This document shows, piece by piece, positions 28,501 to 36,290 of a stretch of DNA of 64,000 bases (its first letter is position 1; each line of letters begins with the position of its first letter). The notes beneath the pieces are model-generated. The model had not been told where the DNA came from. It saw only the letters and a list, made by a program, of their open reading frames with translations, and made no database searches. Position numbers and translations under genes: made by a program. Origin of the DNA: Cognatiluteimonas weifangensis (lineage in GTDB: Bacteria; Pseudomonadota; Gammaproteobacteria; Xanthomonadales; Xanthomonadaceae); contig NZ_QVPD01000009.1 of assembly GCF_003416885.1 (NCBI RefSeq), positions 1 through 64,000 on the forward strand. Reading direction: 5' to 3'.

Positions 28501-29361
28501 CTAACCGGCGCCTTTGAGCCAGTCCAGGCGCGGCGCCGGCGCCGGCACGGCGGCAAGCGCCGCGGCCAGCGGCGGCAATGCCGACGCCAGCGTCGCCTGC
28601 AGACCGTACGGCGGATCGAGCAGCAGCAGGCCGCTGCCGTTCATCCGCAACGGCGAGTCGTCGGGCCGCACCAGCAACTCCACCCGCAGCGTGGATTGCG
28701 CCGGCAACGCCGCGGCCCTGCGGTAGAACGGCTGCAGCGCGCGGCGCCGCTTGATCGGGTACCACAGCGCGTAACAGGCCTGCGGCCAGCGCGTCAGGCC
28801 CTCGCGCAGCGCCGCCAGCGCGGCATCGAACTCCGCCAGTTGCGCCTCGTACGGCGGGTCGATCAGCACCAGTCCGCGCGCGTATCGCTGGCTGCCGGCG
28901 TGCGGCGGCAGCAGCGCCTTGAGCGCCGCGTAGCCGTCGCGCCGGTGCACCGAGACCCGCGGATCGTCGCGGAAATTCGCCTTCAGCGCGGCGGCTTCCT
29001 CGGGCCGCAGTTCGCAGCAGGCGATGCGGTCGTCGGCGCGCAGCGCGTGCGCCAGCAGCCACGGCGAGCCGGGATAGGCGTGCGCGCCGTGCGCGGCGCG
29101 GCAGGCGGCGACGGCGTCGAGGTAGCGGGCGATGGCGGGATCGCCGGCGGGCGCCGCCAGCAGCCGCGCCACCCCGTCGCCGGCCTCGCCGGTGCGCTGC
29201 GCGGCGTCGGCGTCGAGGGCGTACAAGCCGCGGCCGGCATGGGTGTCGAGCGCGAAGCAGGGCGCCGGCTTGCGCGTCAGCGCGTCGCACAGCGCCAGCA
29301 GCACCACGTGCTTGAGCACGTCGGCGTGGTTGCCGGCATGGAAGGCGTGGCGATAGTTCAC
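28501..29361 (-). CDS. rlmJ: 23S rRNA (adenine2030-N6)-methyltransferase
   Basis: RlmJ methylates A2030 of 23S rRNA. The family N-terminus NYRHAFHAGNHADVLKHVVL follows a GTG at 29361. SAM-binding is in PCFALDTHAGRGLYAL and the catalytic motif is DPPY in LVLIDPPYEAQL, with WYPIKRR downstream. It also ends with a second DPPYGLQ. Length 286 against 280 in E. coli. No ATG fits the family start, so GTG is well supported. It is divergent from creB by 54 bp. Confidence 0.94.
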   Translation of the reverse strand: MNYRHAFHAGNHADVLKHVVLLALCDALTRKPAPCFALDTHAGRGLYALDADAAQRTGEAGDGVARLLAAPAGDPAIARYLDAVAACRAAHGAHAYPGSPWLLAHALRADDRIACCELRPEEAAALKANFRDDPRVSVHRRDGYAALKALLPPHAGSQRYARGLVLIDPPYEAQLAEFDAALAALREGLTRWPQACYALWYPIKRRRALQPFYRRAAALPAQSTLRVELLVRPDDSPLRMNGSGLLLLDPPYGLQATLASALPPLAAALAAVPAPAPRLDWLKGAG

Positions 29362-29415
29362 CGCCACAGGGTAACCTGCCGCCTGGTCCCGGTCCGCGCC
29401 ACGCCCGAATCCGCC

Positions 29416-30081
29416 ATGCCGCGCATCCTGCTGGTCGAAGACGAAACCGCGATCGCCGACGCCGTGGCCTACGCGTTGCGTGGCGACGGCCACCAGGTGC
29501 TGCACTGCCTCACCGGCGGCGAGGCCCTGCGCCAGGCGCGGCACGCCGATTTCGACCTGGCGCTGCTCGACATCGGCCTGCCCGACATCGGCGGCTTCGC
29601 GCTGTGCCGGGAGCTGCGCGCCGGCCGGGCGCTGCCGGTGATCTTCCTGACCGCGCAGGGCGCGGAGGCCGAACGCCTGCTCGGTTTCGAGCTCGGCGCC
29701 GACGACTACGTGACCAAGCCGTTCTCGCCGCGCGAGCTGGTGGCGCGGGTGCGGGTGGCATTGCGGCGCAACGACGCCGGCGGCACCGCGGCGCGCGGCC
29801 TGGAGCACGACGCCGCCGGCCGCCGCATCCGCTACCGCGGCCAGCCGCTCGACCTGACCCGCTACGAATACGGCCTGCTCGCCGCGCTGCTGCAGCGCCC
29901 CGGCGCGGTGCTGTCGCGCGCGCAGCTGATGGACCGGGTCTGGGGCGAGGCGCTCGACAGCGGCGACCGCACCGTGGACACCCACGTCAAGACCCTGCGC
30001 GCCAAGCTGCGCCAGGCCGGCGCCCCGGGCGAGCTGATCCACACCCATCGCGGGGTGGGTTATTCGCTGACCGACACCTGA
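29416..30081 (+). CDS. creB: two-component response regulator CreB
   Basis: OmpR-class regulator, 221 residues. The receiver has phospho-acceptor Asp52 (LALLDIGLPD), the acidic pair in VEDE and the conserved Lys in YVTKPFSPREL. The C-terminal winged helix includes LTRYEYGLLAALLQRPGAVLSR and DRTVDTHVKTLRAKL. Assignment to CreB rests on the sequence flavour and on creC and creD directly downstream. A matching CreB box lies before creD. In E. coli and Aeromonas/Stenotrophomonas relatives the system responds to carbon source or beta-lactam stress. Confidence 0.9.
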   Translation: MPRILLVEDETAIADAVAYALRGDGHQVLHCLTGGEALRQARHADFDLALLDIGLPDIGGFALCRELRAGRALPVIFLTAQGAEAERLLGFELGADDYVTKPFSPRELVARVRVALRRNDAGGTAARGLEHDAAGRRIRYRGQPLDLTRYEYGLLAALLQRPGAVLSRAQLMDRVWGEALDSGDRTVDTHVKTLRAKLRQAGAPGELIHTHRGVGYSLTDT

Positions 30082-30094
30082 GCCGGAGCCGGGC

Positions 30095-31540
30095 ATGAAG
30101 ATCGGCCTGCGCATCTTCCTCGGCTACTTCCTGATCGTGGCGCTGGCGGCGTGGCTGCTGGCGCGGGTGTTCGTCGCCGAGGTCAAGCCCGGCGTGCGCC
30201 AGGCGATGGAGGACACCCTGGTCGACACCGCCAACGTGCTGGCCGAACTGGCGACCGACGACCTGCTCGCCGGCCGCATCGCCGACGGCGCCTTCGCGCG
30301 CCGGGTGCAGGCGCTGCGCGGGCGCGACCCGGGCGCCGAGATCTGGGGCTTCGACAAGCGCGCGGCCAGTTACCGGATCTACGTCACCGACGCCGCCGGC
30401 AGGGTCGTGTTCGACAGCGACGACGGCCGCGCCGTCGGCCAGGACTACTCGCGCTGGAACGACGTCTGGCTGACCCTGCGCGGCCGCTACGGCGCGCGCT
30501 CCACCCGCAGCGACCCGGACGATCCGGACTCGACCGTGATGCACGTCGCCGCGCCGATCCGCGCCGGCGACCGCATCGTCGGCGTGCTGACCGTGGCCAA
30601 GCCCAACCGCGCGCTGGCGCCGTTCATCGCCCGCAGCCAGGCGGTGGTGCAGCGCTGGGGCTGGGTGCTGATGGGCACCGCGTTGCTGATCGGGCTGGGC
30701 ATGGCGTGGTGGCTGGCGCGCCAGCTCGGGGCGTTGCAGCGCTACGCGCACGCGGTCACCGCCGGCGAGCGCGTTGCGCCGCCGCGGGTGGCGGGCGAGT
30801 TCGGCGAGCTCGGCCGGGCGCTGGAGACGATGCGCGCGCGGCTGGAGGGCAAGCAGTACGTCGAGCAGTACGTGCACGGCCTGACCCACGAGATGAAGGG
30901 GCCGCTGGCGGCGATCCGCGGCAGCGCCGAATTGCTGGAGCAGGCCGACGCCGCGGCGCCGATGCCCGCCGCCGACCGCGCGCGTTTTGCCGCCAGCATC
31001 CGCGACCAGAGCGAGCGGCTGGCGCAGATGATCGACAAGCTGCTGGCGCTGGCCGCGGTGGAGTACCGGCAGCGCCTGGAGCAGACGCAACTGCTGGACC
31101 CCGCCGTGCTCGCGGACGAGGTCGCCGCGCAGTGCGCGCTGCGGCTGCAGCGGGCCGGAGCGACGCTGCAGCTGCGGCTGGCGCCGGGCTTGCCGCAGCT
31201 GCGCGGCGATGCCTTCCTGCTGCGCCAGGCGCTGGGCAACCTGGTCGACAACGCGGCCGATTTCTCGCCGCCCGGCGGCGTGGTCGAACTGCAAGCCGAC
31301 GCCGCCGGCGGCCGGCTCCGGTTCGAGGTCCGCGACCGTGGCCCCGGTGTCCCCGACTACGCCCGGGCGCGCGTGTTCGAGCGCTTCTACTCGCTGCCGC
31401 GGCCCGGCGGCGGCAGCCGCAGCAGCGGCCTGGGGCTGTGCTTCGTGGCCGAGGTCGCCGCCCTGCACGGCGGCACGGCCGCGCTGCGCGAGCGCGAGGG
31501 CGGCGGCACGTGCGCCAGCCTGGAACTGCCCGCGGCCTGA
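30095..31540 (+). CDS. creC: sensor histidine kinase CreC
   Basis: Inner-membrane sensor kinase, 481 residues. A membrane helix at about 5-26 and another at 190-208 flank a periplasmic CreC-type sensor domain. The HAMP region follows, then the H-box LTHEMKGPLAAIRG with phospho-acceptor His265, the N-box LVDNAADFSPPGG, and G-boxes in RDRGPGVPDYARARVFERFYS and GSRSSGLGLCF. It starts 13 bp after creB and is presumably co-transcribed. The Met-Lys after the His-Glu in the H-box is typical of CreC. Confidence 0.92.
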   Translation: MKIGLRIFLGYFLIVALAAWLLARVFVAEVKPGVRQAMEDTLVDTANVLAELATDDLLAGRIADGAFARRVQALRGRDPGAEIWGFDKRAASYRIYVTDAAGRVVFDSDDGRAVGQDYSRWNDVWLTLRGRYGARSTRSDPDDPDSTVMHVAAPIRAGDRIVGVLTVAKPNRALAPFIARSQAVVQRWGWVLMGTALLIGLGMAWWLARQLGALQRYAHAVTAGERVAPPRVAGEFGELGRALETMRARLEGKQYVEQYVHGLTHEMKGPLAAIRGSAELLEQADAAAPMPAADRARFAASIRDQSERLAQMIDKLLALAAVEYRQRLEQTQLLDPAVLADEVAAQCALRLQRAGATLQLRLAPGLPQLRGDAFLLRQALGNLVDNAADFSPPGGVVELQADAAGGRLRFEVRDRGPGVPDYARARVFERFYSLPRPGGGSRSSGLGLCFVAEVAALHGGTAALREREGGGTCASLELPAA

Positions 31541-31543
31541 GAC

Positions 31544-31559
31544 TTCACCGCCGCTTCAC
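31544..31559 (+). promoter_or_regulatory. CreB box (cre tag) upstream of creD
   Basis: TTCACCGCCGCTTCAC is a perfect match to the CreB consensus TTCAC-N6-TTCAC. It starts just after the creC stop codon and ends 68 bp before the creD ATG. It implies that creD has its own CreB-activated promoter, as in E. coli. Confidence 0.8.
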
Positions 31560-31627
31560 CGCGGCGCCATCGTGCGCGCACCGACGTCGCCGATCCTCTG
31601 CCGCCACGGCCACTGCGGAGCGCGGAC

Positions 31628-32998
31628 ATGCGACTGGGATGGAAGCTGCTGATGGTGCTGGCGACGACACTGGCGATCCTGCTGCCGCTGGCGATGATCC
31701 GCGACCTGATCCACGACCGCCAGGCGCACCGCGCACAGGCGGTCGACAGCATCGCGCGCAGCTACGCCGGCGCCCAGGCATTCACCGGCCCGGTGCTGGT
31801 GGTGCCCTATGTCGAGACCGTCGAAGTCGAGGATCGGGATGCCCAGGGCGTGGCGCACAAGCGGCTGCGCGAGCGGGAAGGGCACTGGACGTTCTTCCCG
31901 GAGCGCCTGGAGATCGCCGGCGACCTGAAACCCTCGACACGCCGGCTCGGCCTGCACGAGGTACGGGTGTACGAATGGCAGGCGCGCGCCGCCGCGCGTT
32001 TCGACGCGGCGATCCCCGCGGCCGATCCCGCGCGCCCGCGCCGGATCGGCCGGCCCTGGCTCGACTACGGCCTGGCCGACGTGCGCGGCATCCTCGGTAC
32101 GCCGCGGCTGCGGGTGGACGGCGCCGAGCTCGCCCTGGCGCCCGGACTGGGCGCCGGCGGCGGAGGCGGCGTGCATGCGCGGCTGCCGGTCCCGCAGGCC
32201 GGGACGCGGCTGGCGTTCGACAGCCGCCTGGACTTCGTGCTCGGCGGCACCGAGTCGCTGGCGCTGGTGCCGCTGGGCAAGCGCAACCGGTTCGCGCTCG
32301 CCTCGACCTGGCCGCACCCGCGTTTCGACGGCAGCTTCCTGCCGCGCACGCGCACGATCGACGATCACGGCTTCCGCGCCGAGTGGGAGGTGTCGTCGCT
32401 GGCCACCGCGGCGCGGGCGCAGTACGCCGCCGGCCGCACCATGCCGCGGCCGCTCGCCGGGCCCTCGCGCGACGGGCGCGCGCCGCCGGCCGCCGCGGCG
32501 GACGCCATCGACGCGGTCGGCATCGCGCTGGTGGACCCGGTCGACGTCTATACGCAGACCGACCGCGCGAGCAAGTACGGGATCCTGTTCGTGCTGCTGA
32601 CGTTCGTCGGCTTCTGCATGCTGGAGCTGCTCGAGCGGCTGCCGATCCACCCGATCCAGTACGGGCTGGTCGGGCTGGCGCTGGCGATCTTCTTCCTGTT
32701 GCTGCTCGGCCTGAGCGAGCACATCGCCTTCGGCCGGGCCTACCTGGCGGCGGGCAGCGCCTGCATCGGCCTGCTGTGGTTCTACCTCGCCCCGGTGTTG
32801 CGCAGTCGCGCGCGCGCGGCCGGGTTCGCGGCGCTGCTGGCGACCCTGTACGCGGCGTTGTACGGCTTGCTGGTCTCCGAGGACAACGCCCTGGTGCTCG
32901 GCGCCGGACTGCTGTTCCTGATCCTGGCGGCGATCATGGTCGTGACCCGGCGCGTGGACTGGTACCAGCCCGCCGCCCGGCTGCCCTCGCAGGGCTGA
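31628..32998 (+). CDS. creD: inner membrane protein CreD
   Basis: A 456-residue CreD family protein. It has an N-terminal membrane helix (LMVLATTLAILLPLAMI) and a large periplasmic domain to about residue 305 with the family block FLPRTRTIDDHGFRAEWEVSSLA. A cluster of membrane helices then begins at VGIALVDPVDVYTQTDRASKYGILFVLLTFVGFCMLELL. CreD is the most strongly induced Cre regulon member and affects envelope integrity and colicin or beta-lactam tolerance. The preceding 87-bp gap holds the CreB box. Confidence 0.93.
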   Translation: MRLGWKLLMVLATTLAILLPLAMIRDLIHDRQAHRAQAVDSIARSYAGAQAFTGPVLVVPYVETVEVEDRDAQGVAHKRLREREGHWTFFPERLEIAGDLKPSTRRLGLHEVRVYEWQARAAARFDAAIPAADPARPRRIGRPWLDYGLADVRGILGTPRLRVDGAELALAPGLGAGGGGGVHARLPVPQAGTRLAFDSRLDFVLGGTESLALVPLGKRNRFALASTWPHPRFDGSFLPRTRTIDDHGFRAEWEVSSLATAARAQYAAGRTMPRPLAGPSRDGRAPPAAAADAIDAVGIALVDPVDVYTQTDRASKYGILFVLLTFVGFCMLELLERLPIHPIQYGLVGLALAIFFLLLLGLSEHIAFGRAYLAAGSACIGLLWFYLAPVLRSRARAAGFAALLATLYAALYGLLVSEDNALVLGAGLLFLILAAIMVVTRRVDWYQPAARLPSQG

Positions 32999-33197
32999 AA
33001 TCGCGGACGCCGGTGGCGGCGCCGTCCACCGCCGCGCGTCTGCCGTTTGCGACCGGCATGGTTGCCGTCGCCGCGGGAGGCGCGCCAGCGTCCCTCCACG
33101 CAACTCCCGCGGCCGCACCATGACCGAAGGCCCGGGTGCCGGCGCCGGCGGCCCGCTTAGACTCGGGGCTACCGGGCAATCCTTGGGGAGCGAGATC

Positions 33198-34796
33198 TTG
33201 AAGCGATACCTGTTGGCCGCATGCACGGCCTTCATGCTGCTGGGCACCGCAGCCGCGCAATCGACCGAGCCGGTGGACCTGGACATGGTCAGCCGCATCC
33301 GCCAGGAGGCCTTCCACCACTCGCAGGTGATGCAGACCCTGGGCGAGTTGACCGAAGGCATCGGCCCGCGCCTGACCAACTCGCCGGCCATGGACAAGGC
33401 CAATGCCTGGGCACGCGGCAAGTTCGAAGGCTGGGGGCTGGCCAACGTCCACGACGAGGCATTCGAAGACTTCGGCCGCGGCTGGGAATTCAGCCAGGCC
33501 AGCGTCGAGATGCTGGCGCCGCGCGCGTTGCCGCTGTTCGCGCTGCCCAAGGCCTGGACCCCCGGCACCGACGGCCCGGTCGAGGGCGAGGCGATCGCCG
33601 TCGCCTTCAAGACCAAGGCCGATCTGGAGAAGTACGCGGGCAAGCTGCGCGGCAGGATCGTATTCCTGGACGAACTGCGCGCGTACAAGCCGGGTACCGA
33701 GGCCGATTTCCAGCGTCACGACGAGGCCAGCCTCGAGGATCTGCAGGAGTTCGCGGTACCCGCCGACCGCCGCGACGACCGCGCCCGGCGGATCAAGGAA
33801 TACCGCGAGCGCCAGGACCTGGCGCAGGCGGTGCGCCGCTTCCTGGTGGAGCAGGGCGCGCTGGCCGCGATCAGCATCAGCGATCGCGACAACGGCATCG
33901 TCCGCGCCACCGGCGGCGGTTCGCGCAAGGCCGGCGAAGCGGTCGGGGTGCCGGAGTTGGGCATGATCGCCGAGCACTACAACCAGGTGATGCGTGCGCT
34001 CGAGGAGGGCCAGAGCGTGCGCCTGCGGCTGCAGGCGGACTCGCGTTTCACCACCGCGGAGGACCGCGCCGGCTACAACACCCTCGCCGAGATCCCCGGC
34101 AGCGGCCCGCGCGCCAATGAAGTGGTGATGCTGGGCGCGCACATGGACTCCTGGCACACCGCCACCGGCGCGGCCGACAACGGCGCCGGCGTCGCGGTGA
34201 TGATGGAGGCCATGCGCATCCTCAAGGCGGTGGGCGCCAGGCCGCGGCGCACGATCCGGGTGGCGCTGTGGAGCGGCGAGGAGCAGGGCCTGGTGGGCTC
34301 CGGCGATTACGTGGCCCAGCATCTGGCCGCGTATCCGCAGCCGAGCGATCCGGCGCAGAAGGATCTGCCGTCGTTCCTGCGCGAGAATCGCGGCGCGCTG
34401 CAGCGCAAGCCCGCCTACGACAGGTTCTCCGCCTATTTCAACCTGGACAACGGTTCCGGCCGCATCCGCGGCATCTACGCGCAGGAGAACCTGGCGGCGA
34501 TGCCGATCTTCGAGGCCTGGCTCAAGCCATTCGCCGACGTCGGCGCCACGGTGGTGGTGTCGCGCAACACCGGCAGCACCGACCACATCTCCTTCGACCG
34601 CGTCGGGCTGCCCGGCTTCCAGTTCGTGCAGGATCGGCTGGACTATTCCACCAACGTCCACCACACCAATCTGGACACCTACGACCACGTGTCGCCGGAA
34701 GACATGAAGCAGGCCGCGGCGATCGTCGCCAGCGTCGTCTACCACGCCGCGATGCGCGAGCAGAAGCTGCCGCGCAAGGCGCTGCCGGCACAGTGA
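33198..34796 (+). CDS. secreted M28 family zinc aminopeptidase
   Basis: A 532-residue secreted peptidase. A TTG start at 33198 (GGGGAG eight bases upstream) gives the signal peptide LKRYLLAACTAFMLLGTAAAQ. The next in-frame ATG, 14 codons on at residue 15, would truncate it. An inserted PA-like domain is at about 120-260. M28 metal-site motifs are HMDSWHTATGAADNGAG (near 315-330), the catalytic WSGEEQGLVGS (near 360), LDNGSG (near 415) and the final VHHTNLDTYDHVSP (near 487). It most resembles glutamate carboxypeptidase-like M28 proteins. It may supply amino acids from peptides alongside the S9 peptidase encoded 3.3 kb downstream. Confidence 0.88.
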   Translation: MKRYLLAACTAFMLLGTAAAQSTEPVDLDMVSRIRQEAFHHSQVMQTLGELTEGIGPRLTNSPAMDKANAWARGKFEGWGLANVHDEAFEDFGRGWEFSQASVEMLAPRALPLFALPKAWTPGTDGPVEGEAIAVAFKTKADLEKYAGKLRGRIVFLDELRAYKPGTEADFQRHDEASLEDLQEFAVPADRRDDRARRIKEYRERQDLAQAVRRFLVEQGALAAISISDRDNGIVRATGGGSRKAGEAVGVPELGMIAEHYNQVMRALEEGQSVRLRLQADSRFTTAEDRAGYNTLAEIPGSGPRANEVVMLGAHMDSWHTATGAADNGAGVAVMMEAMRILKAVGARPRRTIRVALWSGEEQGLVGSGDYVAQHLAAYPQPSDPAQKDLPSFLRENRGALQRKPAYDRFSAYFNLDNGSGRIRGIYAQENLAAMPIFEAWLKPFADVGATVVVSRNTGSTDHISFDRVGLPGFQFVQDRLDYSTNVHHTNLDTYDHVSPEDMKQAAAIVASVVYHAAMREQKLPRKALPAQ

Positions 34797-34802
34797 CCGC
34801 CA

Positions 34803-34832
34803 CCGGGGCGACGGCAGCTGCCGTCGCCCCGG
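34803..34832. terminator. 30-bp perfect palindrome after the M28 gene
   Basis: A perfect palindrome with 15-bp arms, CCGGGGCGACGGCAG followed by its reverse complement, begins 7 bp after the M28 stop. It can form a very stable hairpin but no T-run follows, so a simple intrinsic terminator is not certain. Confidence 0.5.
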
Positions 34833-34872
34833 CCGCCGCTGCCCCGCCAGGCAGAGGCGTGCGGGAAGGGGC

Positions 34873-34918
34873 TTGACAAAGGCTTTCGTACCCACTGTAC
34901 TAATGTACATAGTACAGT
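34873..34918 (+). promoter_or_regulatory. promoter and overlapping palindromic operator of the YtrA-type operon
   Basis: A consensus -35 TTGACA (34873-34878) and -10 TGTACT (34896-34901) with 17-bp spacing. The -10 is buried in an inverted repeat ACTGTACTA (34894-34902), ATGTACA, TAGTACAGT (34910-34918), with perfect 9-bp arms and a further GTAC just downstream. A repressor bound there would block RNA polymerase. It lies 22 bp before the GntR gene, so autoregulation is the natural reading. Confidence 0.8.
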
Positions 34919-34940
34919 TAGTACGGAACCGGAGTAGCCG

Positions 34941-35351
34941 ATGGCCCGTCCCCAGGCCCTGATGATCCAGATCGCCACCGGCGATCCGCGCCCGATCAGC
35001 AAGCAGATCGTCGATGCGGTGCGGATGAAGATCGCCACCGCCGAACTCGAACCAGGCGATCAGCTGCCCAGCGTGCGTGGCCTGGCGCAGCAGCTCACGA
35101 TCAATCCCAACACCGTGGCCAGGGCCTACGCCGAGCTCACGGCCGAAGGCTGGCTCGATGCGCGCCAGGGCCTGGGCCTGTACGTGGCCCCGCCGCGGCA
35201 GCGGCTGAGCGACGCCGAGCGCGAGCGCCGGCTCGACGAGGCGATCCAGCGCTTCCTGCACGACGTGATCGCCCTCGATTTCGCGCCTGACGAGGTGCAG
35301 GCGCGCCTGCACCACGAATTTCTCGCGCTGGCGCCCCGCAAGAGCGCCTGA
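34941..35351 (+). CDS. GntR family regulator, YtrA subfamily
   Basis: A 136-residue regulator. The N-terminal GntR winged helix runs PISKQIVDAVRMKIATAELEPGDQLPSVRGLAQQLTINPNTVARAYAELTAEGWL. Only a short C-terminal helical dimerisation tail follows, the YtrA pattern. YtrA members usually repress an adjacent ABC-transporter operon, and here the ATPase gene starts 21 bp downstream. GGAG precedes the ATG at 34941. Inducing signal is unknown; relatives respond to cell-wall-active peptides. Confidence 0.9.
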   Translation: MARPQALMIQIATGDPRPISKQIVDAVRMKIATAELEPGDQLPSVRGLAQQLTINPNTVARAYAELTAEGWLDARQGLGLYVAPPRQRLSDAERERRLDEAIQRFLHDVIALDFAPDEVQARLHHEFLALAPRKSA

Positions 35352-35372
35352 CCCCGACCGGAAAGAAGACCC

Positions 35373-36290
35373 ATGACCGACGATTACGTCATCGAAACCC
35401 GCATGCTGACAAAGCGCTACGGCCGCAAGCTCGCGCTCGACGCGCTCGACCTGCGCATCCCGCGCGGCCGCATCCACGCCGTGGTCGGCGCCAACGGCGC
35501 CGGCAAATCCACGCTGTTCCGGATCCTGCTCGGCTTCATGCCGCAGACCTCCGGTGCAGCGCGCATCCTCGGCCGCGACAGCGACGCGCTGCGGCCGCAG
35601 GATCGCGCGCGCATCGGCTTCGTCAACGAGGAGCACACGCTGCCCGGCTGGATGACGACCGGCGCGGTGGCCGCGATGCAGCGCCAACAGTACCCGCGCT
35701 GGCGCCAGGATGCCTTCGACGAGGTCATTGGCCACTACCACGTGCTGCTGGACCAGAAGGTGGGCCAGCTGTCGCGTGGCGAACGCGCCGGCTTCAACCT
35801 CGCGCTCGCGCTGGCGCAGTCGCCCGAGCTGCTGGTGCTCGACGAACCGACGCTCGGCCTCGACGTGGTCGCCAAGCGCGCGTTCCTCGAATCGCTTCTG
35901 TATTCCAACGCCGCCGAAGATTGCACGGTGATCTATTGCTCGCACCAGATGGAGGAAGTCGAGCGCGTCGCCGACAACCTGGTGATCCTGGAGCATGGTC
36001 GGCTGGTGAGCATGTCCGCGCCCGACGACTTCCGCGCGCGCGTCAGCCACTGGGTTGCCGACATCCCGTTCAAGGGCCCGGATCCGAGCAGCGTGCCGGG
36101 CCTGCTGGAGCAACAGCGCCTCGACGGCCTGCAGCACTACATCGTGCTCGACCAGGACGAGAGCTTCGGCGAATTCCTGCGCGCCGCCGGTGCGCGATCG
36201 ATGCAGAGCATGCCGGTAAGCCTGGACCGCGCGGTCAACGGCTTCCTGGCGAAGAACCACGCGGCACCGGCCCGGGAGGACCTGCGATGA
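35373..36290 (+). CDS. ABC transporter ATP-binding protein
   Basis: A 305-residue ATPase. Walker A GANGAGKST is near 38-46, the signature LSRGE near 133, Walker B LLVLDEPTLGLD near 154-164 and the switch His in YCSHQ. Residues beyond about 215 form an extra C-terminal domain not needed for ATP hydrolysis. It fits the CcmA/YtrB group of drug- or peptide-export ATPases that work with a separate membrane protein. Its stop overlaps the next ATG by 4 bp. Confidence 0.92.
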   Translation: MTDDYVIETRMLTKRYGRKLALDALDLRIPRGRIHAVVGANGAGKSTLFRILLGFMPQTSGAARILGRDSDALRPQDRARIGFVNEEHTLPGWMTTGAVAAMQRQQYPRWRQDAFDEVIGHYHVLLDQKVGQLSRGERAGFNLALALAQSPELLVLDEPTLGLDVVAKRAFLESLLYSNAAEDCTVIYCSHQMEEVERVADNLVILEHGRLVSMSAPDDFRARVSHWVADIPFKGPDPSSVPGLLEQQRLDGLQHYIVLDQDESFGEFLRAAGARSMQSMPVSLDRAVNGFLAKNHAAPAREDLR

